This document shows positions 16,205-24,556 of a stretch of 64,000 nt of DNA, in pieces. This stretch comes from Burkholderia lata. Lineage in GTDB: Bacteria; Pseudomonadota; Gammaproteobacteria; Burkholderiales; Burkholderiaceae. Under the pieces are notes generated by a model. It made no database searches, was not told the origin of the DNA, and was given only the letters and a program-made list of their open reading frames with translations. Numbering within the stretch: the first letter of the stretch is position 1; each line of letters begins with the position of its first letter. The stretch covers positions 496,001 to 560,000 of the forward strand of contig NZ_CABVQK010000005.1 in the NCBI RefSeq assembly GCF_902499335.1. Direction: 5' to 3'. A program made the translations under genes and the position numbers.

Positions 16205-17065
16205 TCATGCGAGCGTCGCGGTCGCCTGCATGGTCAGCCAGCCGTCGCGATCCTTCGCCCACAGCTCGATCGTCTGGCCGTCATCCGAAGGCTTGCCGCA
16301 CAGCGTGAACGGCTCCCCGTCGAACGTCGGGCGCACTGCGCGAAACGCGAAGCTCGCGAGCGTCGCACCGGGCCGTTCGCGATGCACGAGATCGACCAGC
16401 AGCGTCGCGATCAACGGGCCGTGCACGACGAGCCCCGGATAACCTTCCTCCTGCGTCACGTAGCTGCGGTCGTAATGGATGCGGTGACCGTTGAAGGTCA
16501 GCGCCGAATAACGGAACAGCATCACGGCGTCGGCCGTGACCGTGCGCGACCACGTCTCGCCTGCCGGCGCCGCGATCGGCTTCGGCGCGGGTGTGCCCGG
16601 CTGCGGCGCGTCGCGATAAACGATGTCGTGCTCCTCCTCGACGCACAGCGCGCCGTCGCACTCGATCCGGTGCTGCACCGTCACGAATACGAGCCGGCCG
16701 CTGCGGCCCGTCTTGTCCTCGAGGTTCGCGACCGTCGATTCGCGGGTCGCGCGCCGCCCCGTGCGCAGCGGCGCATGGAACGTCAGGCGGCCGCCGGCCC
16801 ACATGCGGCGCGGCAGCGGCACGGGCGGCAGGAAGCCGCCGCGCTTCGGGTGGCCGTCGGGGCCGACTTCGGCCAGCGGTGCGACGGGCAGGAAATAGAG
16901 CCAGTGCCACATCGGCGGCACGACATCGCCGGGCGGCGGACGGTCGAGCGTGGCGGCCAGCGCGTTCAGCGGGAACGCGGTGATGTCGTCGCCGAGCGTT
17001 TCGGTCTTGCCGAGCCACGCGTCGAGCGACGCCGGGCCGGGGGGCTGCGAGGATGGGGTGGACAC
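16205..17065 (-). CDS. MaoC/hot-dog acyl-CoA dehydratase (mesaconyl-C4-CoA hydratase-like)
   Basis: 286 residues from a GTG start at 17065, preceded by GGAG at about 9 nt; the open frame beyond is not supported. FAS1-type N-terminal hot-dog region (PPMWHWLYFLP, residues ~45-60) and a C-terminal hot-dog region with VVHGPLIATLLVDL are visible, the latter typical of mesaconyl-C4-CoA hydratase and related FAS1-like dehydratases. Such enzymes hydrate or dehydrate an acyl-CoA thioester. The gene stands alone on the minus strand, between LysR (end 16074) and MarR genes. A link to the adjacent acid-catabolic operon is possible but not shown. Confidence 0.75.
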   Translation of the reverse strand: MSTPSSQPPGPASLDAWLGKTETLGDDITAFPLNALAATLDRPPPGDVVPPMWHWLYFLPVAPLAEVGPDGHPKRGGFLPPVPLPRRMWAGGRLTFHAPLRTGRRATRESTVANLEDKTGRSGRLVFVTVQHRIECDGALCVEEEHDIVYRDAPQPGTPAPKPIAAPAGETWSRTVTADAVMLFRYSALTFNGHRIHYDRSYVTQEEGYPGLVVHGPLIATLLVDLVHRERPGATLASFAFRAVRPTFDGEPFTLCGKPSDDGQTIELWAKDRDGWLTMQATATLA

Positions 17066-17384
17066 GTGCGGAATCTCCGGGATGCTTGCAACGGCCTCAA
17101 TATGCACGCCGCGCGCCGTTTCGCGAAGCCGGATTTCCCGAACCCCGGCTTCGCACCAGCCTGACCTGCCCGACCTGCCGAGCCCCCCTGCCGGATGCCT
17201 TTCATCTGACCATTCGATCACGGCCGCCGCGCGCACCGCCTGGCCGGCAACCTTACAGCTTGACCACCGCCGGCACGCCGCCTAAATTGCATCAGACGGG
17301 CCGGCCGCGCCGCAAGCGGCGTGTCATACGGGTGACAAAAACGATAGTTTGCTATCGAATTATTTTGCCCCTATCATCTCGCCC
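17066..17384. other. Divergent intergenic region between dehydratase and MarR operon
   Basis: No gene is seen in this 319-bp stretch. The part nearest 17385 is AT-rich and holds an inverted repeat (listed separately). The left part is GC-rich and carries the GTG ribosome site of the minus-strand dehydratase. Confidence 0.6.
17342..17357. promoter_or_regulatory. Inverted repeat CGATAG-TTTG-CTATCG, probable MarR operator
   Basis: Perfect 6-bp arms with a 4-bp spacer, 27 bp before the MarR ATG and within the likely promoter of the efflux operon. MarR regulators bind such short dyads over their own promoters and are released by phenolic ligands. The TATCG-type arms recur nearby as CTATCATC (17371-17378). 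Binding is inferred from position. Confidence 0.6.
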
Positions 17385-17864
17385 ATGACCAATCTGCACG
17401 ACCTCCGTCTCGCCGTCAGCAGCCTGCTGGTGCTGTCCGCGCGCAAGTGGCGCCGCACCAGTGACGGCGTGCTGAACGCGTACAACGTGTCCGAAGCCTG
17501 CGCGACGCCGCTGCTGATCGCCGGCCGCCTCGGCGAAGGCGTGCGGCAGGGCACGCTCGCCGAACACGTCGGCATCGAAGGGCCATCGCTCGTGCGCCTG
17601 CTCGACCAGCTGTGCGCGGCCGGCCTCGCGCGCCGCGACGAGGATCCGCACGATCGCCGCGCGAAAACGATCTCGTTGACGGCCGCCGGCCGCGCGGTCA
17701 CCGCGAAGATGGAGGAAGACCTGCGCACACTGCGTGCGCAGGTGCTCAAGGGTGTCACGCGCGCCGATCTCGAAGCGACGCTGCGCGTGCTCGACGCATT
17801 CAATGCATCCGAGTCGCACACGCCCGCCGCGCGCGCATCCCACTCCGGCAACGCCACGTCATGA
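17385..17864 (+). CDS. MarR-family transcriptional regulator
   Basis: 159 residues from ATG 17385. The winged helix reads GTLAEHVGIEGPSLVRLLDQL around residues 56-76, followed by the wing RRDEDPHDRRAKTISLT with the DxRxK pattern typical of MarR proteins. Its stop overlaps the start of the FUSC gene by 4 bp (ATGA), so it leads the efflux operon and is probably autoregulated through the dyad just upstream. The ligand is likely an aromatic acid, as in related systems; that is inference. Confidence 0.9.
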   Translation: MTNLHDLRLAVSSLLVLSARKWRRTSDGVLNAYNVSEACATPLLIAGRLGEGVRQGTLAEHVGIEGPSLVRLLDQLCAAGLARRDEDPHDRRAKTISLTAAGRAVTAKMEEDLRTLRAQVLKGVTRADLEATLRVLDAFNASESHTPAARASHSGNATS

Positions 17865-19993
17865 CCTACCCGAGCCTTCGCGACTGGCTGTTCTCGGGCA
17901 AGACGTTCGCCGCGTCGATGCTCGCGCTGTACCTCGGCCTGTATTTCCAGTTGCCGCGCCCGTACTGGGCGATGGCGAGCGTCTACATCGTGTCGAACCC
18001 GTTCGTCGGCGCGACGCGCTCGAAGGCGCTGTATCGCGCGCTCGGCACCGCGCTCGGCGCGGCCGCCGCGATCTTCTTCGTGCCGCCGTTCGTCGAGACA
18101 CCGCTGCTGTTCGCGATCATCGTCGCCACCTGGTGCGGCACGCTGCTCTACCTCGCGATCTCCGACCGCACCGCGCGCAGCTACGTGTTCATGCTCGCCG
18201 GCTACACGATGCCGCTGGTCGCGCTGCCGACCGTGACCGATCCGTCCACCGTGTTCGACGTCGCGATCGCACGTACCGAGGAGATCGTGCTCGGCATCGT
18301 GTGCGCGAGCGTGGTCGGCAGCGCGATCTTCCCGAACCGGCTCGCGCCGACGCTGATCGAGCGCACCGACGCATGGTTCAAGGACGCCGCGTTCTACGGC
18401 CGCGAGACGCTGTCCGGGCACATCGCCGGCAAGGCGCTGTCCGCGTGCCGGCAACGCCTCGCGGCGACCATCACGGGCCTCGAATTCCTGCTGAGCCAGC
18501 TGAGCTACGACCATGCGCACCCGCGCATCCTCGCGCGTGCGCAGGCGCTCGCGGGCCGCATGCAGCTGTTCCTGCCGCTGATGTCGTCGCTCGCCGATCC
18601 GTTGATCGCGCTGATGCGCGACCTGCACATCCGGCCGGCCGGGCTCGACGAGCTGCTTGCCGATGCCGCGAAATGGTTCGACGCGCCGCTGCCGGCCGTC
18701 CGGGCCGGCACCGACGGCGACATGACCGACGACCCGGTCGCGGAACGCCTGCGCGAACGCATCGCCGCGCTGCAGCCGGCCGACCACGCGCTCGCGAGCT
18801 GGGACGGCGCACTGCTGTCTAATGCGCTGTGGCGGCTGCGCCAGGTCATCGACATCTGGCAGGACTGCCGTTCGCTGCGCGCGCTGATCGGCAACGAAGC
18901 GGGTGTCTGGCAGCCGCGCTACCGGCACTGGCGGCTCGGCGGCACCGAGCGCTTCTTCGATCGCGGGATGATGCTGTTCTCGACGCTGACCGTCGTCGCC
19001 GCGATCGTGTTCGCGAGCTGGATGTGGATCGCGTCCGGCTGGCACGACGGCGCCGCGGCGGTCACGCTCGTGGCGGTGTCGTGCAGCTTCTTCGCCGCGC
19101 TCGACGAGCCGGCGCCGCTGGTGTTCAAGTTCTTCCTCGCGACGACCGCAAGCGTCGTGTTCGCGGGCCTGTACCTGTTCGTCGTGCTGCCGCACGTGCA
19201 CGACTTCGCGATGCTCGTCGTGATGTTCGCGGGCCCGTTCATCCTGATCGGCACGCTGCTGCCGCGCCCGCAGTTCAACATGGTGACGATGCTCGTCGCC
19301 GTGAACACGGCCACCTTCATCAGCATCCAGGGTGCGTACGACGCCGATTTCTTCGTGTTCCTGAACAGCAACCTCGCGGGCGTCGCCGGGCTGCTGTTCG
19401 CTTATGTATGGACGCGTGCGACGCGGCCGTTCGGCGCGGAACTCGCGGTGCGGCGCCTGCTGCGCTCGGGCTGGGAAGATGTCGCGCGCTCCGCGTCGAC
19501 GCAGCCGCTCGACGACCAGCGCAACCACGCGTCGCGGATGCTCGACCGCGTCACGCAGCTGCTGCCGCGCCTCGGCGCGTCCGACGATCACCGCCACCCG
19601 TCGATCGAAAGCTTCCGCGACCTGCGCATCGCGCTCAATGCGCTCGACCTGCGCCGCTCGCGCCGCCGGCTGTCGGGTGACGTGCCCGACGCGATCGACC
19701 GCGTGCTGGCCGGTGTCACCGACCACTACGCGCGCTGCGCCGCCGCGAACGCGCGCCAGCCGGCGCCGCCCGCGCTGCTCGCGACGATCGACGACGCGCT
19801 GCGCCGCGTCGCGGGCCGCAACCTGCCGGGCGCCACGCAGGCGGACAACGGCACGGCGCCCGCTACGCCGGCCACGCCCGCCACGCATCGCCGGCTGCGC
19901 GACACGCTGCACGCGCTCGTCGGCCTGCGCCTGTCGCTGTATCCGGCCGCGGCCGGGCAGCCGCCGCAGGCGCCGGACGGAGCACGCGCATGA
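17861..19993 (+). CDS. FUSC-family efflux pump inner-membrane protein (AaeB/fusaric acid resistance type)
   Basis: 710 residues from ATG 17861. Two blocks of membrane helices (about residues 15-165 and 365-520) are separated by soluble regions, as in AaeB and FusE. The N-terminus has RPYWAMASVYIVSNPF, a conserved FUSC stretch. It exports aromatic carboxylic acids, or fusaric acid-like compounds, across the inner membrane with the HlyD and outer-membrane partners encoded just downstream. Start overlaps the MarR stop by 4 bp. Confidence 0.9.
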   Translation: MTYPSLRDWLFSGKTFAASMLALYLGLYFQLPRPYWAMASVYIVSNPFVGATRSKALYRALGTALGAAAAIFFVPPFVETPLLFAIIVATWCGTLLYLAISDRTARSYVFMLAGYTMPLVALPTVTDPSTVFDVAIARTEEIVLGIVCASVVGSAIFPNRLAPTLIERTDAWFKDAAFYGRETLSGHIAGKALSACRQRLAATITGLEFLLSQLSYDHAHPRILARAQALAGRMQLFLPLMSSLADPLIALMRDLHIRPAGLDELLADAAKWFDAPLPAVRAGTDGDMTDDPVAERLRERIAALQPADHALASWDGALLSNALWRLRQVIDIWQDCRSLRALIGNEAGVWQPRYRHWRLGGTERFFDRGMMLFSTLTVVAAIVFASWMWIASGWHDGAAAVTLVAVSCSFFAALDEPAPLVFKFFLATTASVVFAGLYLFVVLPHVHDFAMLVVMFAGPFILIGTLLPRPQFNMVTMLVAVNTATFISIQGAYDADFFVFLNSNLAGVAGLLFAYVWTRATRPFGAELAVRRLLRSGWEDVARSASTQPLDDQRNHASRMLDRVTQLLPRLGASDDHRHPSIESFRDLRIALNALDLRRSRRRLSGDVPDAIDRVLAGVTDHYARCAAANARQPAPPALLATIDDALRRVAGRNLPGATQADNGTAPATPATPATHRRLRDTLHALVGLRLSLYPAAAGQPPQAPDGARA

Positions 19994-20027
19994 TCCCGCT
20001 TTCCCATCCGTCTTTCCGACCGCGACC

Positions 20028-20240
20028 ATGATCGGCGAAATCGACATCTTCGGCGTATTCGTGCCGGCCCCGCTCGTGCTGATGCTGATCGCCTACCTGA
20101 TCAACATCGTCGTGCGCGCCGTGCTCGAGCGCGTCGGCTTCTACCGCCTCGTCTGGCACCGTTCGATCTTCGACCTCGGCATCTACGTGTTCGTGTTTGC
20201 CGCCGTCGTGATCGTTTCCCACCATCTCGTGGCTACCTAA
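20028..20240 (+). CDS. DUF1656 small membrane protein (AaeX-like)
   Basis: 70 residues with two hydrophobic segments (about 10-30 and 48-66). The opening IGEIDIFGVFVPAPLVLML is typical of DUF1656 proteins. These are almost always placed between the FUSC and HlyD genes of aromatic-acid efflux operons, exactly as here (34 bp after FUSC, 1 bp before HlyD). Their molecular role is not established. Confidence 0.85.
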   Translation: MIGEIDIFGVFVPAPLVLMLIAYLINIVVRAVLERVGFYRLVWHRSIFDLGIYVFVFAAVVIVSHHLVAT

Positions 20241-20241
20241 C

Positions 20242-21222
20242 GTGAAAAAAACCTGGCTCTCGGCAGGGCAAATCCTGCTCACCCTGATCGTCGTCGTCGT
20301 GGCTGCCGTCGTGCTGTGGCGCATCGTCAACTACTACATGTTCTCGCCGTGGACCCGCGACGGTCACGTGCGCGCCGACGTGATCCAGGTCGCGCCGGAC
20401 GTGGCGGGCCTCATCACGTCGGTTCAGGTCGTCGACAACCAGGAGGTCAAGCGCGGCCAGGTGCTGTTCGTGATCGACCAGGCGCGCTACACGCTCGCGG
20501 AACGGCTCGCCGAAGCGACGCTCGCGCAGCGTCGCGCGACGCTCGCCCAGGCGAAGCGCGAATACGCGCGCAACCTGCAGCTCGGCAACCTGGTCGCGAG
20601 CGAACAGGTCGAGGAAAGCCGCACGCGTGTCGAACAGGGCGAAGCCGCCGTCGCCGATGCGCAGGTGTCGCTCGACACCGCGAAGCTGAACCTGCAGCGC
20701 ACGACGATCGTCAGTCCCGTAGACGGCTACCTGAACGACCGCGCGCCGCGCGTCGGCGAATACGTGCCGGCCGGCCGCGCGCTGCTGTCGGTCGTCGACC
20801 GCAATTCGTTCCGCGTCGACGGCTACTTCGAGGAAACCAAGCTGCGCGGCATCCACATCGGCCAGCCGGTCGACATCATCGTGATGGGCGAGCCGCATGC
20901 GCTGCGCGGCCACGTGCAGAGCATCGTCGCCGCGATCGAGGATCGCGACCGCACGCAGGGCGCGAACCTGCTGCCGAACGTGAACCCGGCATTCAGCTGG
21001 GTGCGGCTCGCGCAGCGCGTGCCGGTGCGCGTCGTGCTCGACGAAGTGCCCGACGATTTCCGGATGATCGCGGGCCGCACCGCGACCGTCTCGATGCGCG
21101 AAGCCGACACGCGCCGCGACGACAAGGCGAAGCCGGCCGCCGGCGCGAGCGCGGCGTCGATCGTCACGCCGGTATCGGCTGCTTCCGGCACGGCCGCCAG
21201 CGCAGCGGGAGCATCGCAATGA
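20242..21222 (+). CDS. HlyD-family membrane fusion protein (AaeA-like)
   Basis: 326 residues. A single N-terminal membrane anchor (about residues 8-30) is followed by the conserved start of the periplasmic adaptor, WTRDGHVRADVIQVAPDVAG. A coiled-coil hairpin spans roughly residues 75-150 and the lipoyl-type strand VVSPVDGYLNDR closes it. The tail after ~300 is Ala/Ser-rich. It links the FUSC pump to the outer-membrane factor encoded next, whose start overlaps this stop. Confidence 0.9.
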   Translation: MKKTWLSAGQILLTLIVVVVAAVVLWRIVNYYMFSPWTRDGHVRADVIQVAPDVAGLITSVQVVDNQEVKRGQVLFVIDQARYTLAERLAEATLAQRRATLAQAKREYARNLQLGNLVASEQVEESRTRVEQGEAAVADAQVSLDTAKLNLQRTTIVSPVDGYLNDRAPRVGEYVPAGRALLSVVDRNSFRVDGYFEETKLRGIHIGQPVDIIVMGEPHALRGHVQSIVAAIEDRDRTQGANLLPNVNPAFSWVRLAQRVPVRVVLDEVPDDFRMIAGRTATVSMREADTRRDDKAKPAAGASAASIVTPVSAASGTAASAAGASQ

Positions 21223-22718
21223 AGCGGCATGGTCTGCGCCTCGCCGCGACGCTCGCGCCGCTTGCGCTCGCACTCGGCGCGTGCAAGTCCGTCGGCCCCG
21301 ACTACACACTGCCGCAGCAGGCGTACGTGAATGCGCCGCTCGCGAACCACGCACTCGACGACGCGAACAGCACGCTCGTGTCGCGCGACGCCGTGCCCGG
21401 CAACTGGTGGCAGCTCTACGACGACCCCGTGCTCGACGCGCTCGTGCGCGATGCACTGAAGTCGAACACCGACTTGCGCGTAGCCGCGGCCAACCTCGCG
21501 CGCTCGCGCGCGGCGCTGGAAGTCGCGAGCCAGCAGGGCGGCTTCTCGGGCGGCGCGGAAGCCGCCGTGCAGCGCGCGCAGGAATCGGCCGAGCAATACC
21601 TGCTCGAGAACAAGCTGCCGGTCGTCAACGAAGGCACGGTCGGCATCAACGTGTCGTACGAGATCGACCTGTTCGGCAAGCTGCGGCGCGGCGTCGAAGC
21701 CGCGCGCGCGGACAGCGAAGCCGTCAGGGCCGCCGGCGACCTGGCGCGCATCACGGTCGTCGCCGACGTCGTGCGCGCGTACGTCGAATCGTGTTCGGCC
21801 GGCGACGAGCTGGCCGTCGCGAAGCAGTCGCTCGCGCTGCAGCAGCAGCGCGTGAAGCTGTCGCAGCGGCTGCGCGATGCCGGGCGCGGCAACCAGACCG
21901 ACGTGACGCGCGGCGTGACGCAGGTGCGCACCCTCGCCGCCGATATCCCGCGCTTCGAAGGCCGCCGCAAGGTCGCGCAATACCAGCTCGCCGCGCTGCT
22001 CGCGCGCTCGCCTGCCGATCTGCCGAAGGCCGTCGCCGAATGCGAGCACCTGCCGAAGCTGCGCCAGCCGATTCCGATCGGTGACGGCGCCGCGCTGCTG
22101 CGCCGCCGCCCCGACGTGCGCGCAGCCGAACGGCAACTCGCCGCCGCGACCGCGCGCATCGGCGTGGCGACCGCCGCGCTGTACCCGTCGATCAGCATCG
22201 GCGCGTCGGCCGGCTCGGTCGGCGTCGCCGCCGACCTGTTCTCGTCCACGACGAATCGCTGGTCGTTCGGCCCGCTGATCAGTTGGTCGTTCCCCGTCAA
22301 CGGCCAGCGCGCGCGCGTGCGTGAAGCCGAGGCCGCAACGGGCGGCGCGCTCGCGCACTTCGACGGCGTCGTACTGAACGCGCTGCGCGAAACGCAGTCG
22401 AGCCTCGCGACCTATGCGGCCGATGTGCAGCGTACCGAAGCGCTGCGCACGGCCTACGAATCGGCGCGCAATTCCGCCGACGAAACGCATCGTCTCTACC
22501 TGGCCGGCCGCGAGTCGTTCATCTCGGATCTCGACGCGACGCGCACGCTGACGAGCGTGCAGGGGCAGGTCGCGGCGGCCGAAGGCCAGGTCGCGGCCGA
22601 CCAGGTGCGGCTCTTCCTCGCACTCGGCGGCGGGTGGGAATCCGAGAGTGCGGCGGCCGCAACGGATGCCCGTCCCGACGCCACGCGGGCCGCCGCGACA
22701 CCCGCGACCAGCAAGTAA
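21219..22718 (+). CDS. NodT/OprM-type outer-membrane efflux lipoprotein
   Basis: 499 residues. The signal peptide ends in LALGAC, a lipobox, so Cys about 22 is lipidated. Two outer-membrane-efflux repeats are visible, with the recurring pattern LLRRRPDVRAAERQLAAATA in the second half. It forms the TolC-like exit duct of the MarR-FUSC-HlyD system. The start ATG overlaps the HlyD TGA. No terminator with a T-run was found after the stop. Confidence 0.9.
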   Translation: MKRHGLRLAATLAPLALALGACKSVGPDYTLPQQAYVNAPLANHALDDANSTLVSRDAVPGNWWQLYDDPVLDALVRDALKSNTDLRVAAANLARSRAALEVASQQGGFSGGAEAAVQRAQESAEQYLLENKLPVVNEGTVGINVSYEIDLFGKLRRGVEAARADSEAVRAAGDLARITVVADVVRAYVESCSAGDELAVAKQSLALQQQRVKLSQRLRDAGRGNQTDVTRGVTQVRTLAADIPRFEGRRKVAQYQLAALLARSPADLPKAVAECEHLPKLRQPIPIGDGAALLRRRPDVRAAERQLAAATARIGVATAALYPSISIGASAGSVGVAADLFSSTTNRWSFGPLISWSFPVNGQRARVREAEAATGGALAHFDGVVLNALRETQSSLATYAADVQRTEALRTAYESARNSADETHRLYLAGRESFISDLDATRTLTSVQGQVAAAEGQVAADQVRLFLALGGGWESESAAAATDARPDATRAAATPATSK

Positions 22719-22907
22719 TCACGGTGGCGTTATCACCTTCAATACATAACGCTTGTCTGGCGAAACGCCCGGTGGTGGCGGGTTTTCCTGATTCGCGCCA
22801 TAGCATCGGAAGGACGACGGACACCCACGTTGACGGTAAACTGGCTGATGCATTTCCATTCATCTTTCGCCGCTGAACCTGTAGCGGCATCCATTCGGAG
22901 ATCCATC

Positions 22908-23333
22908 ATGCGAACCAGCGCCCGCAACCACTTCGCCGGCCAGGTCAGCGCCGTCAAGACCGGTGCCGTCAACGACGAAATCACACTCCGCACGCAGGAC
23001 GGCCTCGACATCGTCGCCGTGATCACCCACGGCAGCGCGGCTTCGCTGGGCCTCGCGGCCGGCTCGAAGGCGTTCGCTCTCGTGAAGGCGTCGTCGGTCA
23101 TCGTGATGGTCGACGTCGACAGCAGCAAGGTGTCGGCCCGCAACTGCGTCGCGGGCACCGTATCGTCGGTCGTGAAAGGCGCAGTCAATTCGGAAGTCGT
23201 GATCAAGGCCGCAGGCGGCGCCGAGATCGTCGCGATCGTCACCAACGACAGCGTCGATCGGCTCGGCCTCGCGAGCGGCGCGGCTGCGTCCGCGATCTTC
23301 AAGGCATCGAGCGTGATCGTCGGCATCGAGTGA
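22908..23333 (+). CDS. Molbindin: tandem TOBE/MOP molybdate-binding protein
   Basis: 141 residues from ATG 22908 (GGAG 6-7 nt upstream); the earlier ATG at 22830 lacks a ribosome site. It consists of two TOBE/MOP repeats, each starting with SARN(H/C)xAG and ending in KASSVIV (about residues 4-70 and 74-141). Di-MOP proteins bind molybdate or tungstate oxyanions in the cytoplasm and act as stores or sensors. The NifQ-like gene follows directly, so a molybdenum-handling pair is likely. No molybdate ABC transporter is seen here. Confidence 0.9.
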   Translation: MRTSARNHFAGQVSAVKTGAVNDEITLRTQDGLDIVAVITHGSAASLGLAAGSKAFALVKASSVIVMVDVDSSKVSARNCVAGTVSSVVKGAVNSEVVIKAAGGAEIVAIVTNDSVDRLGLASGAAASAIFKASSVIVGIE

Positions 23334-23408
23334 ACGCGTGACGATCGCGATGACGATCCGTTTGGCACGGCGCATTCACGCGAATTGCGCCGTGCAGTTG
23401 CCGGCCGG

Positions 23409-24008
23409 ATGCACGCGGTGACAGCCGGGTTCGATCACGCCCCACAGCGGGCGCTGCAGTCGCTGCTGTCCGCGGCAGCCAACGCCGACACGCCCGATGC
23501 AAGCCTGTTCGGTGCGCTCGTTGCGGAACGCGCGCGCCGCAACGAACTCGGGCTGCTCGGCCTGTCTCATCCGCAACTGGCAGGCCTGCTGGCGCGGCAG
23601 TTTCCGCGCCTGCCCGCGGCCGATGTCACGGCACTCGTGCCGACGGCCGCGATGGCACTGCTGCCATCCGCCCACGCGACGTTCGTCGGGACGCTGCACG
23701 CGCGGCTGATGGACGACGCGAATCCCGCCGCCGACCGCGACGACGCCGGCTGTCTCGCGTCGATCATCGCGCACGCCTGCCTGCGCCCCGATCATCTGTG
23801 GCGCGATCTCGGGCTCGACGGGCGTGACGCGGTATCCGCGATGCTCGATCGCTATTTCCCCGCGCTCGCCGCGCGCAACGTCGCTCACCTGCGCTGGAAG
23901 AAATTCCTCGCACAGGAAGTGGCCGCCTCGCTCGATGTGTCGCCAGGCCCCGCCCCCGGGTGCCCGGGCTGCGAGGATTTCGGCGTCTGCTTTCCTCACG
24001 CGCGCTAG
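23409..24008 (+). CDS. nifQ: NifQ-family molybdenum-handling protein
   Basis: 199 residues from ATG 23409; a TTG at 23385 is an alternative start. The C-terminus has GCPGCEDFGVCF, the conserved NifQ cysteine motif. NifQ normally shows C-x4-C-x2-C-x5-C; here the first Cys is Gly, leaving C-x2-C-x5-C. The central RPDHLWRDLGL and LRWKKFLAQE stretches are also family-like. NifQ inserts molybdenum in FeMo-cofactor synthesis, but no nif genes are present. With the neighbouring molbindin it more likely serves general Mo supply. Loss of one cysteine may change cluster binding. Confidence 0.8.
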   Translation: MHAVTAGFDHAPQRALQSLLSAAANADTPDASLFGALVAERARRNELGLLGLSHPQLAGLLARQFPRLPAADVTALVPTAAMALLPSAHATFVGTLHARLMDDANPAADRDDAGCLASIIAHACLRPDHLWRDLGLDGRDAVSAMLDRYFPALAARNVAHLRWKKFLAQEVAASLDVSPGPAPGCPGCEDFGVCFPHAR

Positions 24009-24085
24009 TCACCACGACCGCGCATGCGGCTGATTCGACGATTCGATTCCCGGCATCGCCATCCGGAGACGCCGTCTCGAGCGAC

Positions 24086-24430
24086 ATGGCGCGCCCCGAC
24101 CTGCCGTCGCGCGAATTCGAAGTCACGTCCCACCTTTGGCGAAAGACGAGGTTCGCTGAAACCTGGTGCGACGACGGCTGGATGATCCTCAAGCACGGCG
24201 ACCTGTTGCTGGAATGCTTTCCGCCCCCCTGACTCGACCGGCGGCGAACTGGTTCAGTTGATGCTTCCGGCTCGCGGGCGTCGGCACGTTCTTCAACGAC
24301 GTCCTGGCAGCCGGCATTCAGGAGCAAGCGACTGGCTGGCCGCACGCACTGGCCGGTGCGAGAAGAAGCCTGGGGCGGCACGGTCGGCGCATTGACCGAT
24401 CCTGACGATTCGCCGAACAGGTTGATCCAG
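24086..24430 (+). pseudogene. Decayed VOC-family protein (bleomycin resistance-like)
   Basis: The frame from ATG 24086 gives ARPDLPSREFEVTS and DDGWMILKHGDLLLECFP, the opening of a bleomycin-resistance type VOC protein, then stops at 24232. The remainder continues in other frames: GTFFNDVLAAGIQ just after 24285, then EEAWGGTVGALTDPD near 24360-24405 and RLIQ near the end. At least two frameshifts are therefore needed to restore one reading frame. It is a pseudogene of an about 115-residue protein. No IS element flanks it. Confidence 0.8.
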
Positions 24431-24504
24431 ACCGAAGACCAGGCTCGTTGTTGCTGCCACGATCGGGCGGCACTGCAAACAGGTGCGCGCGCGACGCGGC
24501 GCAC

Positions 24505-24520
24505 ACCCCATAAACGGTCA
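24505..24520 (+). repeat. Iteron-like 16-mer, one mismatch, 12.5 kb from the origin
   Basis: CCCATAAACGGTCACC differs from the origin iteron consensus CCCATAANNGGNTACC at one fixed position (C for T). It is intergenic, between the VOC pseudogene and the EamA stop. It could be a weak initiator-binding site or chance similarity. Confidence 0.4.
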
Positions 24521-24556
24521 CCTTGCGACCCGTTTCGTCCGCCGTTCATGACGCGG

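Noticed and set aside
17360-20047. 895-residue open frame on the minus strand opposite MarR and FUSC genes
   Set aside because: Low-complexity Arg/Glu/His composition and no motif; the plus-strand genes are convincing.
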